Assembly (NCBI GenBank): GCA_004555055.1
Contig: SFJN01000040.1
Coordinates: 1-15,644 of the forward strand
Source of the DNA: Bacteroidales bacterium
GTDB taxonomy: Bacteria; Bacteroidota; Bacteroidia; Bacteroidales; Bacteroidaceae
DNA length: 15,644 bases
Direction: 5' to 3'
This document shows positions 8,141 through 15,590 of this stretch, piece after piece. Both the position numbers and the translations under genes were made by a program. How positions within the stretch are numbered: position 1 is the first letter of the stretch; each line of letters starts with the position of its first letter. The notes under the pieces were generated by a model. The model saw nothing but the letters and a program-made list of their open reading frames with translations. It was not told where the DNA came from and did not search any database.

Positions 8141-11100
8141 TTAGAATCCCCCGGGGCCTCCCATGGGTGGGCGTCCGCCGCCACCAGGACCTCCCCCACC
8201 AGGACCTCCCATAGGCGGGCGGCCTCCACCGAAGCCTTCGGGATTGCGCGGACCTTCGTCGTTGCCACCGCCTTTGCGCGAACCGTTGAAGAGGTTCAGC
8301 TTGTAGATGAGGTGGACCATGAAGTACGAGTTGATGGAGTTGTTCCATGTGTCTTCGCGCATCATGGCAGAGATGTTGCGGCTGATGTTGCTCTGCTGTT
8401 GCAGGATGTCAAAGCACTGCAGGCTGACGGTTAGGGCCTTTCCCTTGAGGAACGACTGCGAAAGCTGGGCATTCCAGATGAGTTCGTTCGTATTCATCGA
8501 CGCTTCGGAGTATCCGCGGCGTGAACGCATGCCGATGTTCGTAGAAAACGACAGTCCGCAGTCGAGGTTGAGGTTGAAAGTGCCGCCGTAGCTGAAACTC
8601 CAAGTGTCAAGATTGCGGGCGTTCATGGCATCGCTTATGGAATGCTGGTAATTCATGCTGCCGTTCAGGGTCACATCCCATAGCGAACGCCGGTAGCTGA
8701 GGTCGAGTTTTTCGCCCACGTCGGTGGTCTTGGCGTGCGTTTTCCCCACACCTTCCTGCATGAAGCGGTTGAAGAGCAGGTTCACGTCTTCGTAGGTCGG
8801 ATTTTCCGGCATGGAAAATCCTTCTATGGAGTTGTTGCTGGCTGAGTATCCCACCTGTCGACGGTAGTTCAGGTTGGTGCTTGTGGAGATGTTGAAGAGT
8901 TTCTCCCTGCCGAGGGCCCGGTTGTACGTCAGTCCGGCGCTGGTGCTCCAGTTTCCGTTGATGTTTTCGGGACGGCTGTAGCGCACACCGCTCGTCTCGT
9001 CATAAATCTGCAGGGTAGAGATGCTGCGGCGTTCGTTCTTGAAGTTGGCAGAAACCATCGTGCCGGCCTGCTTGTCGGGGTCGTATCCGTTGTAGAAAAC
9101 ACGGAAATTGTCCTGCCACGATGGCTCGAGCCCCGTGTTGCCGGCGCTGATGTTCAGGGGATTTGAGGTGTCCACCACCGGCAGGAGGTTGGTCATCGAA
9201 GGTTGCGATGAACTGCCTCGGTACACCAAATTGAGGCGTTTCGTCTTCGAGAAGTTGATGCGCAGGCGAGCCTCGGGGCTGACGTTGAAGACATTGCGGA
9301 CGGCCGTCGTGTCGAGGTCGTTGCGCTGATAGTCGAGTACAGTATGTTCCGGGCTCAGGTTGACGGCGGCGTTGAAGCGGATGTTCTCCGTGTTCAGTCG
9401 CACTCCCACGCGTGCACTCTGGTTGTTGTAGGTGTATTGTGCGTATTGTGAGTTTGCCGCATCGCGTATAGCCGCAAGCATTTCTCCCTCGTTGATGGCG
9501 TTCATGGCCTGGAGGGGGTCGACCCACGAAGCAATGTGGTCCTTTCCGGCCTGATAAAGTCCGATGGAACTGTATTCGGGATGTTCGTCAATGATCTTTC
9601 CAAGGGCCTCCGCAGAGCTGTAGAGTGTATAGAGCGAACGGTCGGAATCCTGGAAACGGTGTTCGAAGTTGTAGCGCAGTTCACCATACCATTTTCCGCC
9701 GAGCGGCTCCACATAGCTGGCGCCCACATTGACGTTCCAGTTGGTCGACGGGGTGGTGGAGAACTGGTGTGTGGAGTTGTCCTTGAGTTGCGTGCCGGAA
9801 GTTCCGCCCTCGCTACGCTGGCGGGTGAAGATGCTTGCCTGCGAATAGCTGAAGTTTTCGGTGTTGCTCCAATTTCCGTTGGCGCTTAGGCTGATGTTCC
9901 TCCCCTGTTTTCCGGTCAGGCGGCGTGTAAGGTTGAGTGAAGCATTGACGTTATGCGACTGGCTTTCGCTCTCCGATGTGCTGCGGTTCATGTTCACAAG
10001 CCATTCCGGCACATTCTCCTGCGAGTTCCCCTGTCCGAAGAAATGGTCGAGGATATCGTCCGTGTCTTCCGCTCCGGGGATGTTCTCAAAAGGATCCTGG
10101 TCGAAGGTCAGGGATTTGCTTTGCGAATCGCTGTTGCTCCTGCTGAAGGTATAGGACGGGCGGAAGGAAAGTGAGGTCAGGGAGTCAGGCGACCATTGCA
10201 GTCTGAACGAGGTGTTCAGGTTGTGGCTCACGCTGTTTCGCCAGGAATGCGCGTTCTGGAAGCTTTGCGCTGTGGTGCCGCTCATGAAAGTCTGGCTGCT
10301 CGAGGTGGACTCAGTTTCGTTGTCGCGACCGTTGTAGCGGACATTTCCGTTGATTTCGAAGTACGAGGGGCTGAAGCGTTTCTTGCCGTTTGTCCAGTTG
10401 AAGTCGAATCCCGCCATGGTGCTGGTGGTGATGCCGTTGTTGCTGCCGAAGCCTCCACGTCCGCCAAATCCGGCGTCGCCGATGTTGTTGCGCGATGCGA
10501 AGGCCGTGACGCGGCTTTTGTCGGTAAAGCGTGTGACGAACAGTTTTCCGGAGTATAAGGCATGGTCGTCCCAGTCCCAACCTCCTGCAATGTCTATGTT
10601 CGATACCAGCGACTGGTTTAGTTCGCGTTTGGTCATGATGTCGAGCACGGTGCTTTCTTCGCCGTCGTCGATGCCGGTCTGTTCGGCATAGTCGCTCTTT
10701 TTGTCGTAGGCCTTGATTTTCTTCACCATATTCACGGGCAGGTTCTTCATAGCCACTTCGGTGTCGCCTTTGAAGAAGTCCTTGCCGTTGATGAGGAATT
10801 CCTTGATTTCCTTACCATTCCAAGTGATTTTTCCGTCCTCGCTCACCTCCATTCCGGGGAACAGTTTGATAAGCGCCTCCAGTGTGGCGCCTTCCGGTGT
10901 TCGGTACGCCGTGGCATTGAAGACGGTGGTATCTTCCACTTGTTCCACTTTCTCTACTGTAGCACGTACCACAGCGGATCGTAGTGCGATTTCATCGCCT
11001 TTGAGTCGAAGCGGCTCGACGTCGACGGTGTCCTTGTGCATGCCGATGCGGATGTTCTGTGCGGCAGGTTCGAAGCCGATGTACGAGGCATGTACGATGA

Positions 11101-11320
11101 AGGGACCGCGGCGGTCGGTCTGTAGGGTGTAGTGGCCCAGTGAGTCGGTGAAAGTGCCGGTCACCAGGGTGCTGTCCGGCGAGAGCAGACGCACGGTGGC
11201 CAGTTCCATTGGGCTGTCATCGCGTTGGCTGACGACCGTGCCGCGCACAAGATGCGTCTGGGCCGTCGCCTCCAGAATGCCGCAAAGGAGCAGCATGAAA
11301 AGCAATAATTTTTGTCTCAT
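8141..11320 (-). CDS. Outer-membrane beta-barrel protein (OMP_b-brl_3, TonB-dependent receptor-like) with Gly/Pro-rich tail
   Basis: A large outer-membrane protein of 1059 residues from ATG 11320. An ATG at 11347 would add nine residues, but 11320 gives a cleaner signal peptide (MRQKLLLFMLLLCGILEATAQ). Residues about 26-93 form a carboxypeptidase-regulatory-like beta domain (VRGTVVS...SLGHYTLQTD...ASYIGFEP). Residues about 140-240 are plug-like (LIKLFPGMEVSEDGKITWNGK...INGKDFF). The rest is rich in alternating aromatic and polar strands, as in the OMP_b-brl_3 barrel family. The barrel appears to end with SYFMVHLIYKLNLF. About 50 residues follow, rich in Gly, Pro, Arg and Met, with RPPMGGPGG twice (1034-1042 and 1050-1058). 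No SusD partner lies next to it, so a classical polysaccharide-uptake pair is not supported. The ligand is unknown. Confidence 0.9.
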   Translation of the reverse strand: MRQKLLLFMLLLCGILEATAQTHLVRGTVVSQRDDSPMELATVRLLSPDSTLVTGTFTDSLGHYTLQTDRRGPFIVHASYIGFEPAAQNIRIGMHKDTVDVEPLRLKGDEIALRSAVVRATVEKVEQVEDTTVFNATAYRTPEGATLEALIKLFPGMEVSEDGKITWNGKEIKEFLINGKDFFKGDTEVAMKNLPVNMVKKIKAYDKKSDYAEQTGIDDGEESTVLDIMTKRELNQSLVSNIDIAGGWDWDDHALYSGKLFVTRFTDKSRVTAFASRNNIGDAGFGGRGGFGSNNGITTSTMAGFDFNWTNGKKRFSPSYFEINGNVRYNGRDNETESTSSSQTFMSGTTAQSFQNAHSWRNSVSHNLNTSFRLQWSPDSLTSLSFRPSYTFSRSNSDSQSKSLTFDQDPFENIPGAEDTDDILDHFFGQGNSQENVPEWLVNMNRSTSESESQSHNVNASLNLTRRLTGKQGRNISLSANGNWSNTENFSYSQASIFTRQRSEGGTSGTQLKDNSTHQFSTTPSTNWNVNVGASYVEPLGGKWYGELRYNFEHRFQDSDRSLYTLYSSAEALGKIIDEHPEYSSIGLYQAGKDHIASWVDPLQAMNAINEGEMLAAIRDAANSQYAQYTYNNQSARVGVRLNTENIRFNAAVNLSPEHTVLDYQRNDLDTTAVRNVFNVSPEARLRINFSKTKRLNLVYRGSSSQPSMTNLLPVVDTSNPLNISAGNTGLEPSWQDNFRVFYNGYDPDKQAGTMVSANFKNERRSISTLQIYDETSGVRYSRPENINGNWSTSAGLTYNRALGREKLFNISTSTNLNYRRQVGYSASNNSIEGFSMPENPTYEDVNLLFNRFMQEGVGKTHAKTTDVGEKLDLSYRRSLWDVTLNGSMNYQHSISDAMNARNLDTWSFSYGGTFNLNLDCGLSFSTNIGMRSRRGYSEASMNTNELIWNAQLSQSFLKGKALTVSLQCFDILQQQSNISRNISAMMREDTWNNSINSYFMVHLIYKLNLFNGSRKGGGNDEGPRNPEGFGGGRPPMGGPGGGGPGGGGRPPMGGPGGF

Positions 11321-11403
11321 CAAAAAATCTTTGGGGATAGTTTTCAATATATGATGCTTGTAAAAGATGCACCTTTTGCCTCGGGGTTAAAGCATGTCTT
11401 CTA

Positions 11404-11411
11404 CAAAAATA
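11404..11411 (-). promoter_or_regulatory. Candidate -7 promoter element for the outer-membrane protein gene
   Basis: Read on the minus strand this is TATTTTTG, an exact match to the Bacteroidetes -7 consensus TAnnTTTG. Transcription would start near 11397 and give a leader of roughly 75 bases before ATG 11320. No clear -33 TTG box is seen at the proper distance. That zone is instead occupied by the imperfect inverted repeat at 11413-11441. Confidence 0.5.
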
Positions 11412-11412
11412 C

Positions 11413-11441
11413 GGAATAAAGGGTAAATTCCCTTGTATTCC
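11413..11441. repeat. Imperfect inverted repeat upstream of the outer-membrane protein promoter
   Basis: GGAATAAAGGG (11413-11423) is the reverse complement of CCCTTGTATTCC (11430-11441) apart from one extra base, around the AT-rich centre TAAATT. It lies directly upstream of the minus-strand -7 element, where the -33 region would be. It could be an operator for a dimeric regulator or simply a small hairpin. No T tract or gene end is associated with it, so a terminator is unlikely. Confidence 0.4.
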
Positions 11442-11518
11442 CTGATAGTTTTCGATGAAATCACCTTAATTCTTGTCAAAATCTCCACACGCATTTCCCA
11501 TACCTCACGGATAATGTG

Positions 11519-11526
11519 TAATTTTG
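11519..11526 (+). promoter_or_regulatory. Candidate -7 promoter element for the ATPase/DUF4435 unit
   Basis: TAATTTTG matches TAnnTTTG exactly. Transcription would begin near 11533, leaving a leader of about 108 bases before the ATPase gene. A TTTC at 11494-11497, about 21 bases upstream, is a poor match to the -33 box. This is the only good plus-strand promoter candidate before the four-gene run that ends at 15590. Confidence 0.45.
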
Positions 11527-11640
11527 CCTTGCAGATGTTTACGGACACCTGCTGCGGAACACTGCCTGGTGCGGCCTCCCTGGGGTTGTCGCCCAGCATT
11601 CCCCTTTTAGCAACCTTCCTACAGTACAAAGCCAGACATT

Positions 11641-12483
11641 ATGCAGAAATTTGCGGATTACATCAAGAGAATCGAAATCAAAAGTTTGTGGAACGGCCAC
11701 AAGCATATCGTATGGCAATTGCAGCCTGGCGTCAACGTCCTGAGCGGCAAGAATGGCGCTGGAAAGTCCACCATCATCAACCGTGTGGCGCAGCACCTGC
11801 TCTCCTTGCCTGCATCGGGCGAGTTACGCCGTAGCGAATTGCCCAATAACGTCCTATTCGGTGTTCAGATAGAATTCGTCCCCAGCGATGCCACCACCAT
11901 CCGTTACGATATGGTGCGTTCTGTGGACCGTCAGCTCATGTATTCCGACCGCCTTACCACCCTTGATGAGGGCAAGGTAAGCACCGAACTCGACTGGCAG
12001 CTGTACCAGCTTCAGCGGCGTTACCTCGATTACCAGGTGAATGTGGGTAACCGGATGATTCAGCTCCTTACCGGAGGTGACCCTACCGCGCGGGAAAAGG
12101 CGACGGAAGCTGCCGCCATGAAGACGCTCTTCCAGGACCTTGTAGACGACCTCTTTTCGGAAACGGGAAAACGCATTGACCGTCAGAGCAACGAACTCCG
12201 CTTCTTCCAGTACGACGAGGCCATTTCGCCCTATCTGCTATCGAGCGGTGAAAAACAGATGCTCATCATTCTGCTGACAGTCCTTACAGAAGACCTTCAG
12301 CCCTACGTACTCCTTATGGACGAACCCGAGGTAAGCCTGCACTTCGACTGGCAGAAACGGCTTATCGACATGATACGCCGGCTCAATCCTCATGCTCAAG
12401 TCATCCTCACCACCCATTCTCCAGCCGTCATCATGGACGGATGGGGCGACTGCGTGACGGAGGTGAGCGAAATCGCCTCCTGA
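11641..12483 (+). CDS. SMC/ABC-type AAA family ATPase paired with a DUF4435 protein
   Basis: A compact 280-residue soluble ATPase. It has a Walker A motif GKNGAGKST (36-44, K42), an ABC-type signature LLSSGEKQ (199-206), Walker B YVLLMDEPE (222-230, D227 and E228) followed directly by the D-loop SLH (232-234), and a switch histidine H259 in VILTTHSPAVI. This arrangement is that of SMC/RecF/OLD-like ATPases (AAA_21 type), not of membrane transporters: no transmembrane segment or permease gene is nearby. The central insertion (about 100-190) is helical and short, so no long coiled coil is present. The DUF4435 gene starts 47 bases downstream, and the two likely act together, as ATPase and TOPRIM partners do in OLD, Gabija and PARIS systems. 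Function is inferred from architecture only. Confidence 0.88.
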   Translation: MQKFADYIKRIEIKSLWNGHKHIVWQLQPGVNVLSGKNGAGKSTIINRVAQHLLSLPASGELRRSELPNNVLFGVQIEFVPSDATTIRYDMVRSVDRQLMYSDRLTTLDEGKVSTELDWQLYQLQRRYLDYQVNVGNRMIQLLTGGDPTAREKATEAAAMKTLFQDLVDDLFSETGKRIDRQSNELRFFQYDEAISPYLLSSGEKQMLIILLTVLTEDLQPYVLLMDEPEVSLHFDWQKRLIDMIRRLNPHAQVILTTHSPAVIMDGWGDCVTEVSEIAS

Positions 12484-12530
12484 AGTCTTTCCTACGTTTG
12501 AAGTCTTTTCCACATTAGTTTGAAAAGTCT
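12481..12530 (+). repeat. Short direct repeats in the ATPase-DUF4435 junction
   Basis: TGAAGTCTTT occurs at 12481-12490, where its first three bases are the ATPase stop codon, and again at 12499-12508. A degenerate copy TGAAAAGTCT lies at 12521-12530, immediately before the DUF4435 start codon. Copies start 18 and 22 bases apart. They fill the whole gap between the two genes. Confidence 0.5.
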
Positions 12531-13595
12531 ATGTCCAGTCTGACATCCCAACTCAATTCTTCGTATATTGCCGCTGCCAACCGCCTTGAAGGCCGTGGGG
12601 CGGCGTTGCGCATTGTAGCCTATGTGGAGAGTTACGATGACATTTTCTTCTGGAACCAGCTTTTGGGCGAGGTGGAGGACGAGGTCAATGAGGCGGGAGG
12701 GCGTCGTCTGCATTTCGAAGTCCTGCTTCCCAGCCGCAATTCTCTCTGCCGCGGCAAGAAGATGGCGCTTTCCAATCGACTGGGACCGCAGATGATAGCC
12801 TGCGTCGATGCCGACTACGATTACCTTGAGCAGGGTGCCACCCCTGTGAGCCATGAGGTATGTTCGTCGCCATACGTGTTGCATACCATCGTATATGCCA
12901 TCGAAAACTACCAGTGCTATGCGCCCATTCTGCAGCGTGTCTGCGTGATGGCTACGCTCAACGACCGTGAAATCTTCGACTTCAAGGCCTTCTTGGAGAA
13001 CTACAGCCAGATTATCCACCGTCTTTTCATGTGGAATGTCTGGGCGTATACCTACGGTCGGCACACCCTCTTCCCTCTGTCCGACTTTGCCGATGTCGTC
13101 AGTCTCGACCGTTTCAACCTCCAGCATCCCGACAAGTCGTTGAATGCCCTGCGGCAACGGTGCAACAGGAGGATGAACCTCTTGCAGCGCCAGTTTCCCG
13201 AAGGCCGTCAGACCTTCCGACCGCTGTGCGAAAAACTGGAGGCCCTCGGAGTCACCCCCTCCAACACCTATTTATATATGCGCGGTCACGACCTGTTCGA
13301 ACATGTGGTGGGGCCCATCCTCGAAGCCGTCTGTACTAAACTGCGCAGGGAGCGCGAGGCAGAAATCGCCCGCCTTGCAGTGCATGAAATGCAAAAACAC
13401 AACGAACTGGCATCGTACCAGCACAGTTGTGCACCTTGGCAGGAGATGCTCCGCAAGCACGACTTCTACCGCCGTTCGTCGCTTTATCGCCAGGTGGTGC
13501 AGCGGGCACGTGACATTGCACGGCAGGCATTTGAACACGAAATCCCAGGCGAGGATGCCTCTTCTCCCGAGCATGCTGTATTGCAGAGACAATAG
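12531..13595 (+). CDS. DUF4435 (TOPRIM-like) protein, putative nuclease partner of the upstream ATPase
   Basis: A 354-residue soluble protein. Its N-terminal half matches DUF4435: VAYVESYDDIFFW (29-41) carries the TOPRIM-type glutamate E33, RGKK (74-77) is the small GK motif, ACVDADYDYL (90-99) supplies the acidic pair D93/D95, and VYAIENYQCY (121-130) is the conserved IENY segment. TOPRIM domains bind divalent metal and cut or rejoin nucleic acid. In PARIS systems the DUF4435 protein AriB is the toxic nuclease. All the expected acidic residues are present, so the site looks intact. The C-terminal 150 residues are mainly helical and charged and are of unknown role. The gene follows the ATPase gene by 47 bases and precedes a symporter gene by 61 bases. 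There is no signal peptide. Confidence 0.85.
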   Translation: MSSLTSQLNSSYIAAANRLEGRGAALRIVAYVESYDDIFFWNQLLGEVEDEVNEAGGRRLHFEVLLPSRNSLCRGKKMALSNRLGPQMIACVDADYDYLEQGATPVSHEVCSSPYVLHTIVYAIENYQCYAPILQRVCVMATLNDREIFDFKAFLENYSQIIHRLFMWNVWAYTYGRHTLFPLSDFADVVSLDRFNLQHPDKSLNALRQRCNRRMNLLQRQFPEGRQTFRPLCEKLEALGVTPSNTYLYMRGHDLFEHVVGPILEAVCTKLRREREAEIARLAVHEMQKHNELASYQHSCAPWQEMLRKHDFYRRSSLYRQVVQRARDIARQAFEHEIPGEDASSPEHAVLQRQ

Positions 13596-13656
13596 TTCCC
13601 TAGTGCCAATCCCTACTCTTCGTTCACGATTCTTGTCTCCGGAATTCTGATATCCA

Positions 13657-15126
13657 ATGAATACAAGCGTCTTAGTCCTTGTTGTACTTTTCATCTATTT
13701 CTTCCTGCTTTTAGCGGTCGCCCGTCGTAGTGGTGCGAACACATCCGGGAGCGACAACGAAATGTTTTTCCGCGCAGCCCGACGTGCACCGTGGCTGATG
13801 GTGGCGTTCGGCATGATAGGTGCCAGCATTTCGGGGGTTTCGCTCATCTCTGTTCCCGGTTGGGTGGGGACCACTGGCATGAGTTATCTGCAGATGTGCA
13901 TGGGCTTTGTCTTCGGATACCTGCTTGTAGCCTTCGTGTTGTTGCCGGTCTATTACCGTTTTCGCCTGACGAGCATCTACGGTTATCTTGAACAGCGTTT
14001 CGGCAGCCGCACCCACCGCACAGGAGCCCTTTTTTTCTTGCTGAGCAAGCTCACGGGAGCTTCCGCACGGCTTTATGTGGTGTGCATGGTGCTCCATGCC
14101 TTTGTTTTCCAGCCTTTCGGGCTGGGTTTCCCCTTGACGGTGGTATTTGTGCTGCTGCTGATTTGGCTTTATACGCGGCAGTCGGGAATTGGAGCCATCG
14201 TCCGTACGGATGCTCTTCAGACCCTCTGCCTGCTTCTTGCGCTTGTGGGCATCATGTTTTCTGTGATGCATCAGATGCAAATGGGCATTCCTGATGCCTG
14301 GCACGCGGTGACGGCCAGTCCGTTGAGCCGTGTATTTGTGTGGGATGCCGCTTCTCCGCAGTATTTCTGGCGGCAGTTTCTCAGCGGTATTTTCATTGTC
14401 GTTGTGATGACCGGCCTTGACCAGGATATGATGCAGAAGAATCTTTCGTGTGCCAACCTGCGCGATGCCCAAAAGGACATGTGCCTGTATGGCCTGGCTT
14501 TCCTGCCCGTCAACGCCCTCTTCCTTGCGCTTGGCGTATTGCTTCATCTTTTCTGTGCGTCAAACGGAATCCCCGTGCCCGTCCGCGGCGATGACCTGTT
14601 GCCTACATTGGTATCTTCTGGTATGCTCGGGGTGTGGGTGGTGTTGCCCTTTGTGCTCGGCATCATTTCTGCCGCATTCTCCAGTGCTGACTCTGCCATT
14701 ACCTCGCTCACCACTTCGCTATGTGTCGACATTTTCCGCCGCTCTGCCGACGTGCGTCTGCGTCGGGGTTTGCACGTGGCGGTAGTTGTGGCGTTCGTGC
14801 TCGTCATCATGGTGTTCCGTGCACTGCAGGGTGGAAGTGCCATCGACTTGATTTACACCATGGCGGGCTATACGTACGGCCCGTTGCTCGGACTTTTTGC
14901 CTACGGACTGCTTTGTCGTCGGCAGGTACGCGACCGTTGGGTGCCTTTTGCATGCCTGCTTTCGCCACTTGTCTGTGCACTGCTCGATCATTATGCACCC
15001 ATCTGGTGGAACTACCGTTTCGGATATGAGCTCCTTATGCTCAACGGACTGCTCACTATGTTGCTGCTCTTCGTGGTTTGCAAGCCTGGAAATTATACTA
15101 AGACAAACCTTTTATCCACAAAATAA
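13657..15126 (+). CDS. Sodium:solute symporter family transporter
   Basis: A 489-residue inner-membrane protein of the SSS (sodium:solute symporter) family, with about 13 hydrophobic helices. Family marks are the broken first core helix FGMIGASISGVSLISVPGWV (51-70), SIYGYLEQRFG (106-116), YTRQSGIGAIVRTDALQ (172-188), TGLDQDMMQKNLSC (252-265) and FSSADSAITSLTTS (341-354), the helix that carries the Na2-site serines in the family. The substrate cannot be read from sequence; sugars, sialic acid, amino acids and carboxylates are all carried by relatives. It lies 61 bases after the DUF4435 gene with no terminator between, and 8 bases before a lipoprotein gene with which it is surely co-transcribed. 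Length is normal. Confidence 0.92.
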   Translation: MNTSVLVLVVLFIYFFLLLAVARRSGANTSGSDNEMFFRAARRAPWLMVAFGMIGASISGVSLISVPGWVGTTGMSYLQMCMGFVFGYLLVAFVLLPVYYRFRLTSIYGYLEQRFGSRTHRTGALFFLLSKLTGASARLYVVCMVLHAFVFQPFGLGFPLTVVFVLLLIWLYTRQSGIGAIVRTDALQTLCLLLALVGIMFSVMHQMQMGIPDAWHAVTASPLSRVFVWDAASPQYFWRQFLSGIFIVVVMTGLDQDMMQKNLSCANLRDAQKDMCLYGLAFLPVNALFLALGVLLHLFCASNGIPVPVRGDDLLPTLVSSGMLGVWVVLPFVLGIISAAFSSADSAITSLTTSLCVDIFRRSADVRLRRGLHVAVVVAFVLVIMVFRALQGGSAIDLIYTMAGYTYGPLLGLFAYGLLCRRQVRDRWVPFACLLSPLVCALLDHYAPIWWNYRFGYELLMLNGLLTMLLLFVVCKPGNYTKTNLLSTK

Positions 15127-15134
15127 GTTTTGAT

Positions 15135-15590
15135 ATGTTACGCTATTCATTCCATTTTCTGCTGTCTCTGTTGGTACTGGCTGTCGTGGCAGGATGCAAT
15201 GACGATCCTGATGGTCTTTGGACTCCCATGAAGTGGGAACGTTACAGCTATCCAACCATTGCCGAAGGGCAGAACCGCATCATCACTGTGTCCGGCGAGG
15301 GCGGAACGTATGTGTTCCGTTGCAAGAACTATAGCGGTTTCTGGTTTTCCTCACCGTCTTTTGCCGAGACGGAGTCCGGTGAATTCAAACTCTTCCCCCT
15401 CAAGTATGAGGATGCAGAATTCAAATGTTTTGATAATGGATGGTGCGAGGCTGTAGCTGATGCCGACTCCTTTGAGGTAACTTTCCAACGCAATACCGGA
15501 GATGTGCGTTCAGCCCTTGTTGTAGTCACCGGTGGTGATGTTTTTGACACCTTCCGCTTCCGTCAGGCTTCGCTGCAAGCTCAACGGTAA
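15135..15590 (+). CDS. Small BACON-like lipoprotein
   Basis: A 151-residue lipoprotein. The N-terminus has a hydrophobic signal (LLSLLVLAVVAG) followed by lipobox cysteine C21; the next residues, NDDPD, are acidic, as in Bacteroidetes lipoproteins exported to the cell surface. The mature part looks like a single all-beta domain. Its ending (FEVTFQRNTGDVRSALVVVTGG...FRFRQ) follows the closing pattern of BACON and related Ig-like domains: a polar turn, an Arg before an alternating hydrophobic strand, and a final Gln. The gene begins 8 bases after the symporter stop codon, so the two are probably translated from one message. No catalytic motif is visible. The role is unknown; ligand binding at the surface for the transported solute is only a guess. 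Confidence 0.75.
   Translation: MLRYSFHFLLSLLVLAVVAGCNDDPDGLWTPMKWERYSYPTIAEGQNRIITVSGEGGTYVFRCKNYSGFWFSSPSFAETESGEFKLFPLKYEDAEFKCFDNGWCEAVADADSFEVTFQRNTGDVRSALVVVTGGDVFDTFRFRQASLQAQR

Larger units (their letters stand above)
11321..11640. other. Divergent intergenic control region
   Basis: About 320 bases separate two divergent genes. On the minus strand there is a TATTTTTG element (11404-11411) with the inverted repeat 11413-11441 behind it. On the plus strand there is TAATTTTG at 11519-11526. The remaining part before ATG 11641 is more GC-rich and holds only weak potential stems, such as CTGGG with CCCAG near 11580-11600. I see no RNA gene or small coding region. Confidence 0.5.

Noticed and set aside
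8144..8240. Repeated GGACCTCCC-type units as a CRISPR or other array
   Set aside because: They are in-frame codons for the Gly/Pro tail of the outer-membrane protein, without regular spacers.
13711..14547. 278-codon open frame on the minus strand inside the symporter gene
   Set aside because: The symporter is clear on the plus strand. The reverse product is a polar His/Gln/Lys-rich sequence with no domain.
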